DNA of 64,000 nucleotides, from NCBI GenBank assembly GCA_020747015.1, contig JAGTJM010000055.1:62001-126000 (forward strand), read 5' to 3'. The position numbers were made by a program, and so were the translations under genes. The stretch's first letter is position 1; the number at the start of each line of letters is the position of its first letter. Of the stretch, positions 35,301-47,100 are shown piece by piece. The notes beneath the pieces are model-generated. The model worked only from the letters and a program-made list of their open reading frames with translations. It searched no databases and was not told the origin of the DNA. This DNA comes from Pyrenochaeta sp. MPI-SDFR-AT-0127. Lineage: Eukaryota; Ascomycota; Dothideomycetes; Pleosporales; Cucurbitariaceae.

Positions 35301-38300
35301 TGTCGTACAGAATGCAGCCTCGGTCGGCCCGTAAGAGTTGACACATGAGCCATCCCACTCTTTGACAACGTCGGAAGTCATTGCTTCACCAATGCAGTAC
35401 AACCATCTCACCTTAGGCAACTCGGATCGTTTCAGTGACGTTGCAACGGAAGGTGTGAGGTCCAGCAAGTCAACATCGAGAGCGTTAATGACTTTCGGAA
35501 GGTCGTTCAGCATCGTGCTTTGCTCAGCGGCACAAAGAGTGAAGCCATAGGTCCAAGCAAGAAAGCAGTCGTAATAGCACATATCGAAAGTAATTTCTGC
35601 GTACTGAAGAAGTCTGGAAGAAGAGATCCAGGGGATTAGAGACCGAGAACTCGAAATAGTCTGCACTGGGGACTTATGTTCCATGCTGACAGCTTTCGGA
35701 ACACCGGTTGAACCACTGGTGAAAAGACAGTAGGCTAGATTCGACCCCATGGGAACCGGCAGAGAATGGCTGCCCCGAACGCATGGCTTGATGGATTCTA
35801 CATACATCGTCTGTGCCTCTGTCAAGCCTTTTCGCAGTTTAGAATACTCAGAGCACAATACTACCTTAGCTTTTAGCTCTGCAAGCATGAATTGTCTCCG
35901 TGCATCGGGTAGGTCGGGATGAACAGGGGCAAACCCTGCGCCAGCCTTCAGAACTCCTAGTATGCTGGCGTAAAAGTGAGGACTCTTCGGCATGTGGATC
36001 GGGACGATATCCTCGACTCCTATTCCGCTATTGATCAAAGCATGCGCAATGTCATCAGCCCTCTCGCTTATATCCTGGAAGGACCATATTGTCCTCGATC
36101 CATCTGTGTGCAGATAATCTAGGGCAATGTGGTCCGGCTGCGATAGTGCATTGCTCTCAAATCCAGAATGTAGCAATTGTGGCTTAGCTGTAAAGGCCTC
36201 GAAGTCCATGTTACACTCCGCTCGTAGGTGACTCGGAAATCCGACGGTGTCATTGGCAGCTGCTTGAGGAGACTTGATTAAAGATAGAAGACTGTTGTCA
36301 AAAGTCTCTGCAACAATTTTTGCGTCAACTTCCGAAAGCGCTGAAGCATGATAATGTAGGGTCAACTTCAGAATGTCCTGCACCTGATCTTGAAAGACCT
36401 CACAGACTACGGGTAGATCCATATCGCCCATATCCTGTTCAAGCGTCCAAATTGAACCATCCAATGGTTTGTTTGATTGCTGAAGAATAAGGAGCGTATC
36501 GAACAAGTGACCTCCTTCGCTGAATGCAAGATTCTGGATCTGACGGAGCGACGTCAATTGGAAATCCAGTGTTTCAATATTGATAGTGTGGGCAAGCCTA
36601 GCCAAGGATTGATTGTCTTCCTTGTGAAAGTCGAAAGTGATACGGACAGGTAGAGTATTGAAGCATGGTGCAACAAGGCGGTCTAGGTTGTCCCCAGGTA
36701 GATTGCGCCCACTCACAATGTTTCCAAAGCAGATGTCGCCTTCGTTGGTATAGAAGTGCAGAACTTTTGCCCATGCAGCTTGCATTATCGAGAGCAACGA
36801 GATGGATGAGCTTCTACAAGCACTATGCACCTTTCGAAGGGACAATTGCAGACACCTTGTCACAGTAGCTGAATCGCCGCGGTGGTTGATGGATCGGCCT
36901 GTAAGTCTAGGAAAGAATGTAGGCTCAAAATTCTTGAATGTTGCAGTCCAATATTGATTTGATTTTACCAAATCCTGGGAAAGCATGTGCTGCAGGTATG
37001 TATCGAATGCGATCGAGGGCGGGAGTTCGCAATTGTGGTAATGGTCTTGGATTTCTTGAAGCATTGTCGCGATTGCGCTCCCGTCATAAAGTGCATGATG
37101 ACAGCAGAATATCAGCTTAGTAGACGCATCTTGTTTGGAAAGTGCCAGATATACAGGGGGTCTGTTAGTCTTGAGGAGGTTCGATAGTATGTCATTGGTG
37201 TATTTTTGTATGTCGCCCTGTAAATCTTGCTGTTGCCATTGTATGTCTTGGTGCTCCAGAACTACTTGTACAAAGGCGTGTGTCGGATCATCTGTAGAAG
37301 CGAATGAAGTGCGGAAGATCTCGTGTCTCCGAAACATAAGCGCCCAGCATGCTTGGAGGCGACATATATCCCCGTTGATGTCAAACACCATCATATTGCA
37401 GTATGTCGACCCCGTTGATGACTGTCCACTAGAGATCATTGCTATTTGAAGTGGTGTGCATGGTAAGACTTTTTTCACATGTAAGCCTTTGTCCTTGTAA
37501 AGTGAACGAATCCGCAACATTTGATCTCTATTGAGTACATCGGTTGGATCCACGGTAATAGCTTTACATGGCGGCTTGGGTAATGGTATTGTCTCTCTTG
37601 CCGACGCGAGAGACGCAATGGTTGGGTTCTTGAGAACCATAGACACAGCAAAATCGCCCAGGTTTTCTCGTCTAAGCGCATTACAGAAACGTATGGCCGA
37701 CACAGAGTCTAGTCCCAGGTTGAAAAATGAAGATCTCCGAAGCACATCGCTTGATGGAAGTTCGAGTACATCGGCCAAGATTTGTGCAACGTCACTCTCC
37801 CATCCCGAAGAAACGCCACTTTCGCAAGTGTCATCATGTGGCTCGGATGTAGACAGTAGAGACTCTTCTGACAATCCTGCAAACATGTTTTGGAGGAATC
37901 GCTTGTCTATCTTGGCTTGTGCCGTCATTGGAATACGGGATATGGGGATAAGGTGCGAAGGAACCATGTACGAAGGCAGTCGTCGCAATAATGACTGGAA
38001 CAGCTCCATAATTGTAGACCTAAACTCATTGGGTTCCAAAAGATGAACGGAATTGCCGTCGCATCCTACAGGCACCCAGAAGTTGACGAGCGCCTTCGTC
38101 TTGTTTGGTCGTAATTCAAGAAGAGTGGCACAATCTTGAACTCTTTCGTTATCCAGAACGGTAGATGTTATCTCCCCGAGTTCGACTCGTTGACCGCGGA
38201 TCTTGACCTGATCGTCTGAACGACCAGTAAACAAGATGGAATCGTTAGGCAATAGTATGCCCATATCGCCGGATCGATATATCCGGCCGAACGCAGGATG

Positions 38301-41300
38301 CTCAAGGATTTTGGCAGCGTTCAACTCTGGGCGATTGAGATAACCTCGAAAGACTTGTGCTCCTCCAAAGCAGAGCTCTCCTACTGCACCACGGGGCAGA
38401 ACAGTATCGCTGTCGGGATCCAGCACGAATGCCGAAGTGTTATCGAAGGCGTGCCCAATGTTATTGATCAGATCGGTTGGGGTGACTGACGTCTTGACAG
38501 TGCAAATATTGGTAGTCTCAGAGGGACCATAACCTTTAGGATCATTAGCTCGTGCGAAAAACGGGATTAGAAGATCGATACCTTGATAGAGACCTCTCCC
38601 TACCCATTTCCTTCGAACGCGTTCAGTCAAAGCCTCTCCGGCTGTGACTAAGAATTCCACGCTAGGCACATTATCGGGCTCCACGAGCGCTGCAACAGTA
38701 GGCGTGAGACTAAGGTGAGTGACGTGCAAACGATTGATAGCAGCCTCCAAGTCGCGAAACAAATCATCCTTTCTCGCTGTACACAAGCACATGCCGACGT
38801 GCCAGGCAAAGAAGATTTCAAAAACAGAAACATCAAAGGCTTGTGAGCAAGCCTGGAGCATTCTTGAATCCGCCGAAGACGGATATATGCTGGAAAGATA
38901 CGAGATATTGCTCATAAGGTTGTCTTGCGTAACAAGAACGCCCTTGGGCGTACCGGTACTCCCACTGGTAAAGATAGCGTAAGCCAGATGTGACCCATCA
39001 TATGAAGTTGAAAGGTTCTGGCCCGAATAGCTTGAAAGGTCGATCAAATCAAAATCTAAAATGTTGGCCGAGAGCTTTTGTCGGAGAACTGAGGAGATCG
39101 TAGACTCGCTAATACAAACTGTGACCTGGGCATCGATGAGTACCATTGAGATTCTGTCAAGAGGGGTCTCGGGAACCAACGGAAGGTAGCCACATCCAAG
39201 CTTCAATATGGCAAGAATCGAGACGTAGAGATCTATAGACTTCTCCATAATGACCCCTACTAGCTGGTCGTGTCCAACACCATGCTGAGAAAGTACACCA
39301 GCAAGCTGGTTTGCGCGAGTGTTCAAGGCGCCATAAGTCACCGTATCCTTGGTTTCCATGACGCCGTTGACGACATGACCGAAGGCTACTGCCTCTTTGT
39401 CTGGCGAATCTAAAGCCCACTTCTCGACTGCATAAGCCGGGCCATTTCGGATGGGTGGTTGACGAGGATTAGGATTCGAAATGGAACAAGAGTCGTTCGT
39501 AAAGCACCGACTAATTTCAGTAACTCCACTAGTGGGGTTCTTCAAGAATAGTTGTACCACCTCATCAATCTGTCGGGACAGATATTTAATTTGGTTTTCT
39601 GGTATTATCGACGGATCAAAAGTGGCGCGGCACATTACATGGTCTTTGCGCGGCTCGAATTCGAGCGTGATCTTATATTCTAAGTCATCCGCACTGTCCA
39701 CAATTTTTGCAGCAGGCGATGGATGAGAAGCCGTGCTCAGGGACTGTTGCCACACGAATAGAACATCGAACAATCGTACCCCGGGTTGCACTTTGGCCAC
39801 CCTTGCTATCTCGCGCAAGGGCAAAGTGCAATGCTGCAAACTGTTTCGGTTGAGGCTTTGGGTTTTGTGCAAAACATCCTGAACTCGAGAATGTTGTTGA
39901 AAGTCCAACCGAAAGGGAAGCGAAGCAATGCAGGGACCGATAACATCTTCCACGCCAGTCACAGGTATCATCCTGCCCGATGTAACGTTACCGAGTACGA
40001 TGTCAGTCGAGCCCGTGTAGAGTGACAATATGTAAGCAGTCGCCGCCTGGAAGAAAACCTGGGGGCTAATTGCAAGCTCATCAGCACGCTGGAATAGGAG
40101 GTCGATATTGACTGAAGACTGTCCACAGATTGTGCGAAGCCCTGAACTTTGGACCATCTTTCCGCTGTAGTTTGGGAGGCATGTTGAGATGTGGTCAAGT
40201 AGTAGCTCCGCCCAGTACTTCTTGGCACGTTGGTCTTCGTCGACCCGTTGCTTGCGTGTGAAGTATCGAACCACGTCTCGATATTGAGGCCTCCGAGCAG
40301 GGGCTTCTTCATGCAGTAGCTTGTTGAGGTCATGAAGGAGGAGGTCAAAAGACCAGCCATCATATAGAGCATGATGAATCTGAAAAAGAAGTCGTGGGGC
40401 ACCAGAACCTGTTCTGATTTGGATGGTGAGGGGCCGTAACAGTGACTCATCAGATCCTAGTGAGTAAACTCTGGAAAACGTAGCCACCTCTCGAATTTGT
40501 GAGGTCGGAAATTTCTTCCAAACAAGCTGAACAAATGCTCCTGGGCGTTGAGATGTAGAGTGAAAGCCAGTACGCAAGATTTCGTTTGCCTCAATAAGAA
40601 GTAGCAGTGCGGCACGTATCTGGTCGTAGCTGCGCGATACTGAAAGCTCAACCTCAACCCAGTTACAGTAGGCTTGAGACCTGGCTGCTGTTTCTGCAAG
40701 CATGGCTTCTTGCAACGGGGTACATGGAAGTGTGCAGGCAAGGTCTGTAGACCAGCGTTGGAGCAGGGAAATGTCCTGCTCGCCCAAAAAGGTGGCCATG
40801 TTTTCCTTTGATTCGTCATAGCCATGCCTGGCCTGGGATTGTCTACAGGCTGTTATAACATCTCCAAGAGTCGCTGCCCTTAATATGTCCATCGCGCCAA
40901 GGTTGTACCCTTCATGTCGCAGCGCAGACGCTACGCGAATGGATCGAAGTGAGTCTAGCCCGGCCGACAAGAGGCTCGAGTTCAGTGACAAATCATGTTT
41001 CGTGTATTGCCTGACTATGCTAGACACAACATGGGCAACATGGTCGTCCAAAGCCAGAACAGGCATACTGTTACATTGAGAAGTTTGCACGTATCTTAAC
41101 TCCAGGGCTCTCTTATCTATTTTTCCTGACGGGAGCTGTGGCATGCTGGATACGAAGACAACGTCTGCTGGTACCATGAAACTAGGAAGCCATTGTTGGC
41201 AGGTAGAGAGCAAGTCTGAACGTGAGATTCTTCGATGTCCCGTTGCGCAAAAGGCGATCAATGCTTCCTCAACAATGATTACGGTGGCTGTCCGGCAGCC

Positions 41301-42653
41301 ATCAACCCTCATCAAGATCTTCTCAATTTCACCAAGCTCTACCCTCTGGCCTCTTAATTTGACTTGGCCAGCAAGTACACGGCCTAAGCACTCCAAGTGG
41401 CCATCACTGCAAAGTCTGGCTAGATCGCCGGTTCGATACAAACGGCCGTATTCTTGGTGGTCGATGAATGACGCAGCAGTAAGCTCTGGGCGATTGAGAT
41501 ATTCTTCTGCAACTTGGTAGCCTCCAACGAGAAGTTCGCCAATTTCGCCTCTAGGAACAATGTCAATATTGGATGGCGTAGCACCTTCGGCGGTCTGAGC
41601 GGCTATAAAGATTGAGACTGTGTCAATTGGAAACCCGATTGTGCCAATGGACAATGACCTAGAGAACTGCGGCTGTAAGGTACAATGGATTGCGGCCTCT
41701 GTGGGCCCATACATGGCCCATAATATACTCTCCTTGCTTTCATCCCCGCCATACTCGTCGATGACACTTTGAGTGAGCATTTCACCAATAGTGAGCAAAA
41801 GCTTCAGGCCAGGTACGCTTGCTCGACCATGGAGAAGGTTACTCACAACTGTAGGGGTGAGTTCAGCTGCATCTACTTCAAGGACCATGATGGATCTTGG
41901 AAGGTCGTCGAGCATTTCGGCACGCGTGCATCCCACCAAGGTTCGCCCACGGAACCATGGGAAGAAGATTTCGAAAATCGAAACATCGAACGTTGGTGCG
42001 GCGAATTGGAGAAAGCGGTCAAAGTCTGGGATATGGCGATCGTGCGCTAACAGGCTTTGGGTAGCAGCTCGATGTGACACGCTCACGGCTTTCGGTAGTC
42101 CGGTGGAGCCACTAGTGTAGAGGACATAGGCGAGATCATTGCTGTTCACTCGCGGTGCCTGGAGAGTGGGATTCCTGTTGTGCTCGGCAAGCTCACGATC
42201 GGCAAGCATTACTCGAATGCCTGTGACTGCATGAATGCCTTCGCTGTATGGTGATGTGGTGATTATCAAATCCGCAGATATGTCTTGAAGAATGAACTTG
42301 AGTCTCTCTACAGGCGTGTCGAGGTTAAGAGGGCAAAATGCCTTCCCTGCTTTCAAGATGGCCAATAGGACAACATAAAGCTCTGGACACTGGGGTAGGT
42401 AGACGGGAACGATGGGTGAGGCGCTTTCGAGCCTTGCCAAAATATTGGAAACGCTGCTAGCCAAAGTATCGCTCAAGGCATGCAGTGTTGCGTAGGAGAA
42501 CTTTCGCCGTTTCGTTCCATTTTCCAGGAAATCGACCGCGGGTTTGTCGGAGGACGCTTGAACTAAGTCGTGCAGCAGACCTGGGCCTTGGATTATTGAA
42601 GGATGTCTGTTCAGTATAGATAGCTCTGGACTTTGATTATTATTTTGGAGCAT
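26382..42653 (-). CDS. NPS2: Ferricrocin/ferrichrome-type nonribosomal peptide synthetase (SidC/NPS2 family)
   Basis: A giant NRPS, about 5404 aa: exon 1 42653-26577 (5359 codons), a 57-nt intron 26576-26520 (gtaagt...acag), exon 2 26519-26382 (45 aa). Domains with approximate residues: A1 25-525, T1 to 600, C1 to 1060, A2 1090-1600, T2, C2 to 2130, A3 2170-2650, T3, C3 to 3190, A4 3225-3740, T4, C4 to 4270, then T5-C5-T6-C6. The A cores (YTSGSTG, FTSGSTG twice, YTSGTTG) and YGPTE/YGPSE are intact, and all six T domains keep the Ser in G(L/M)DS. C-domain His motifs: HHALYDG in C1, C2, C6; FHGLFDA in C3; FHGLYDG in C4; AHALYDG in C5. The T-C-T-C tail without thioesterase is the hallmark of fungal ferrichrome-type synthetases, which join N5-acyl-N5-hydroxyornithines with Gly/Ser/Ala into a cyclic hexapeptide. 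An in-frame TAA at 42671-42669 fixes the start. Confidence 0.93.
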
Positions 42654-43244
42654 CTTGCGTGTTCCGAATTAGGAAGGTATGGAAGAGATAGTCGTGGATG
42701 GTAGTGGCAGCGCTTGAACGTAGCTGCGTAGCTTCAGTCCACAACAAAATGCTGGTAAAACTTTCAAAAGATCAAAAAATGATGATTTTGCGTTCTCAAT
42801 ATGTGTACTAGAAGAATCTGGCAAAAATAGCCTCCTCTGGCACATCTGAGTGATGAGAAACTGCAGGCCACTGATTGGTCGGCGGACCTAGAGTTGCTTC
42901 TGGCGAGTACTCGCAAGGCTGCCATACACGTGAAGACGGGTAGTGTCACCTTGGAGCGCGTCAATAGTCGTAAGCGGGACGTGCAGTGCTTCGTCGAAGG
43001 TGCACAGGCAGGCAGTTGGCAAACGTTCAGCACAACGCAGGGGATATTTCGGCATCGGGCAGCGTCGGAAGTGTAAGATCAGGTGGATGCGAGAATGACC
43101 AGGTCAGCGGTGGCAGACAAACACATATTGGAAAGGGCTGTCGGTCGTGGCTTCCAGCGCGATGCTCTGCGCGTCTTTGGCAGGGGCAGCGTCATACATG
43201 CTGGTTGCTCGTTCTTAGTGGTGCACTCATGATGCAGTCGAAAG

Positions 43245-43253
43245 ATCTGATAA
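43245..43253 (+). promoter_or_regulatory. Iron-responsive GATA site (SreA/Sre1 type), copy 1
   Basis: ATCTGATAA, an exact match to the ATCWGATAA consensus of fungal iron-regulatory GATA repressors. It lies 592 bases upstream of the synthetase start. Confidence 0.75.
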
Positions 43254-43648
43254 GATGGCAATCTAGAGCACGCAGGGCGCTGCAAGCAAACGTAAAACAG
43301 GGATAGCAAAAGAAAAGGTTCCGGGAGGAGCCAACCCGTGTTTGTAAAGCTTTTCTCCACCATCCCACTGTTAGCTTTCAGGTCGTCGCGCGAAGCGGCA
43401 GGCGCGATGGCGTGAACGGCCAGGCCTCCAATGACGGTAAGCTCACATGGGCGGCACCTTCCATTCTCTTCGTTCGCCGCCCCACGCTGACAACGGATCT
43501 AGTTTGTCAAGCGAAACAATGCGCTGCCGGATTTTTCCTCGGGGTCCTAGACTTGGAAGCGATTTCGGACTTGCTTGGAAGGTTGAGAAGGGCAGACGAA
43601 GCGTCTTGCCAGCCCGGCATGGGGCCACCGCCGAGACTTCCGGAGCCC

Positions 43649-43657
43649 ATCTGATAA
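43649..43657 (+). promoter_or_regulatory. Iron-responsive GATA site, copy 2
   Basis: ATCTGATAA, exact match to ATCWGATAA, 470 bases upstream of the ABC transporter start. Confidence 0.75.
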
Positions 43658-43728
43658 AAATCGTGCCCCTGCAACACGTGCCACCCGTCATTTCCCCCCT
43701 TTGCACATTTGTGACAGGGCTGCAGCGG

Positions 43729-43737
43729 ATCAGATAA
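43729..43737 (+). promoter_or_regulatory. Iron-responsive GATA site, copy 3
   Basis: ATCAGATAA, exact match to ATCWGATAA, 390 bases upstream of the ABC transporter start and only 80 bases from copy 2. Paired sites are typical of strongly iron-repressed promoters. Confidence 0.75.
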
Positions 43738-44126
43738 CGCAAGCGGTGCCGTTCCATCGACTGACCTTGTTGGCGCTAGTCTGTTGACGGCTTTGTGCAT
43801 ACATTTGTTCCCAATGTGACAGCCAGACGGACATCAGAGACCTCAAAATGCTTGACATGCTTCAGAGCAGTCACCATGCGACTATAATAGAGTCTCTCCT
43901 ACTTCTGCACGTTTTGGTTGCCCGTGATGAGCAATAGGAACAGGCAGGAGCCACCTAACAGGCGCCAAGACTGGCTAACCTCGCCTCGTCCAGAGCCGTC
44001 CTGCCATCATCATATCCTGCCATCGCGACTCAGAACCACCAACGCCATTTCCATGGCCTCGTCTCTCATTAAAGCAAGCTGTCGCCGTGACATCTTCCCC
44101 TTCGCTGTCTTGTCCTTGCACAGCTG

Positions 44127-47100
44127 ATGACTATGCAACATCCAGAGTCACCTCATGTGACGTCAATCGCCAACCAGTACGTCGACGATTCGAGCAGCGA
44201 AAGTCAGCCCCTTCTGGACTCTGATGATGGCAATTTGGATGACCAAATATCTATTCGTCGCAGTACGCAATGGGACCGACATGTCGAGCCTTCCTTGGCA
44301 ACAGTCCAACCCCAGGCCTGGCAAGACGTAACAGCTTTTCGCCAGCAGTTCATCCGGCAAATTCTGGGCCTTAACCCTTTCAAGACTTCGTACTTTGCAC
44401 TGTACAGACCATTGGACGACGTTGGTTCCAGATGTATCCTTGCGCTGGGCATAATCCTCGCCATGTTGGCTGGTCTTCCTCTACCACTTATCGGAGTTGT
44501 TTTAGGCAGGATCATCAATAATTTCCCGCCGCCAGAAGAAGAATTAAAAAGTCTACTGTTCCGCCTGATGGGTGTGGCAGTTGGTTACTTTATCGTCACC
44601 TGGGGTTGGGCAGTATGCTGGGCTGTCATTGGTGAACGAGTCTCACGAAGAACGCGAGAAAGTCTCCTCCATCGGGCTTTGGGAATGGACATGACCTACT
44701 TTGATACCATTTCACCTGACATGACGAGCATTCTCACAGAGAAAACGCAAACCATTCAACTCGGTACGTGAGGTTGCGACACGTCCCAAAGCCGAACGTT
44801 TAGATTATTTTGTGTGGGAATCACATCCTATCTCGCCATGGGAGAGCCCCACAAGGTACTCTAGATGTTCATTTGCTTAGTTTACGTGATTCTTCTCCGC
44901 GCTGTGCACACTCCCGGTTTGCTAGCTAACTGCATTACTTCCGCTAGGTACCTCCGAAAAGGTTGGATTATTCATCGCTTCGATTAGTTATTTTGTCTCT
45001 GCATTTGTAGTGGGCTTCACACTTAATGCTAGACTGACAGGTGTTATGTAAGAGATAACCTTCTGATCTTCTTTGCGGAAAGAATTCATTATCCTAATCA
45101 GCCAGAGTGGCTGACCAAGTCAGGTTTTTTACCGTCATCCCATCGATGGCTTGCATCGTCGTGTTCGGGACAAAGATGGTGTCGAAATTCACCCGACAAG
45201 CTTCAATATACACCGAAAAGGCTGCCTCTGTTGCAGAAAGTGCCATCCGGGCTGTGCAGATTGTTCAAGCCTTCGGGCTATTCGAGCGACTCAGCGAGGA
45301 GCATGTCGCGCATCTTCGTTCTGCGCTACGAGTTGGAATGAAGAAAAGTATAGCGGGAGCTCTCATGCTTGGCTCTGTCTATTTTGTGGCGTATGCGACA
45401 AATGCACTTGCATTTTGGTACGGAGATCGCTTGCGAAACGGCAGCGCCGAAGCAGGGACCATATATGCTGTCGTATTCCTCATTTTGGATGCTTCCTTTG
45501 TTGTTGGATCATTTGGACCTTTCATTCAAACTTTTGCCGCAGCTTCGGCCGCCGGACACTGCGTGCTGGAGGTATTGGACCATCCGCCAAGCGACATCGA
45601 TGTTTATTCCGCCAAAGGAAAGCCAGCGGAGAGATCACATTTTGAAAGAGAGCTCGTTTTTTCAGCGGTTTCCTTCGTCTACCCTGCACGGCCCACTGTG
45701 CGGATTCTGGAAAGCATTGATTTCAAAATTTCACCTGGACAGGTCACAGGCCTTGTGGGCCCATCTGGGTAAGTCAAATATATTGACGGCGTCTGACATA
45801 CACTTTGACATTCCGCTTACCATTCAGTTCTGGTAAATCCACCATCACCGCTATGTTATTACGACTCTACGATCCTACATATGGCACTATTTCATTGGGC
45901 AACCACGCTTTGACGAGCTTCAATATTCACAGTCTTCGCTCTCGTATTGCGCTTGTCACACAAAATCCTGTACTTTTTACCGGAACGATTCTTGAGAATA
46001 TCAAACATGGTTTGCCAGAAAGCGAGCATTTAACCGAAGACGACGTGCTTGCAAGATGCGAGGCAGCAGCCGCAGAAGCGCACTGTGAGTTTCTGGACCG
46101 CCTTCCTGATGGAATTCACACCAAAATTGGTTCGGGGCCACATTCTCAGCTCTCCGGAGGGCAGAAACAACGAATTACGCTTGCGCGTGCCTTGGTCGGC
46201 AACCCCTCTCTGCTCCTGTTGGATGAGTTCACAAGCGCAATGGATGGTACGTACACCAAATTACTACAGTTGAAGTAATATGTAGGCCTAAAGTACTGTT
46301 GGAGGATTTTGATTGCAAAAGGCGGTTGTAAAGCTGCGACAAGTACTCCTCTTCTATTTGAGCTAGTGTCGAAGACTGTGCTAATTGAGTGCTCATTTCA
46401 GGTACGAGCGAGGCTAAAGTACTGGAGAATCTGAGGCGCTCCTCGGTAATCACTGGCCGAACAACGATCATCATCGCCCATCGTCTGGCAACTGTGAGAG
46501 ATGCCGATCGCATTATCGTGATGAAAGATGGCCACATTGAAGAAGACGGACGACATGAGTCATTAATTAAAGCCAATGGTCTTTATGCGGAGCTCACCAG
46601 AGCGCAGCAATTCGAGAAGCCACAGCCATCCAATGCTTCCTCGATTAGATCCAGTGCGAGATCGCTACTTAAGGAAGCTCGTCATGAACATGAAGGTATG
46701 TACGAGACGGTACTCAAACCCATGCCAGTTTGATTCCAGAGTACCTTGCACTGTTGTGTTCCATCCTCTGGACGTGTGAAATGTCCAACTTCATGCTGAC
46801 TTGACCCTTTCCTAGACGCCAGAGAAGCTAGCTCGCAAGACTCATTGGTAGCGAGCCGCTTGCACAAGAAGAGCGCTGGAGAGCTCATTGCAAGATGTAT
46901 CGCGCTGAGTCGCCAGGAAGCTCCAGCTATCGTTATCGGCCTTCTCTCTTCGGTCCTCAGTGGAGGTGTCATCATTGGTGAGGTAAGTCCATGATATAGC
47001 AGTAGCTGGAGGATTTCAACACGGTTGTATCTCCTGGTTACAATTCAGGAATGAACGTGGTTTCAATCCACGACTTTCTTGCTCCTGTCAGGAATATGGG

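Larger units (their letters stand above)
42654..44126. promoter_or_regulatory. Shared divergent promoter of the synthetase and ABC transporter genes
   Basis: A 1.47-kb gap between divergent start codons. It contains three exact ATCWGATAA iron-GATA sites (43245, 43649, 43729) and CCAAT pentamers in either orientation (for example near 42871, 43427 and 43810). CCAAT is what the HapX/CCAAT-binding complex recognises; its relevance here is inference. No gene is supported inside. Confidence 0.75.
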
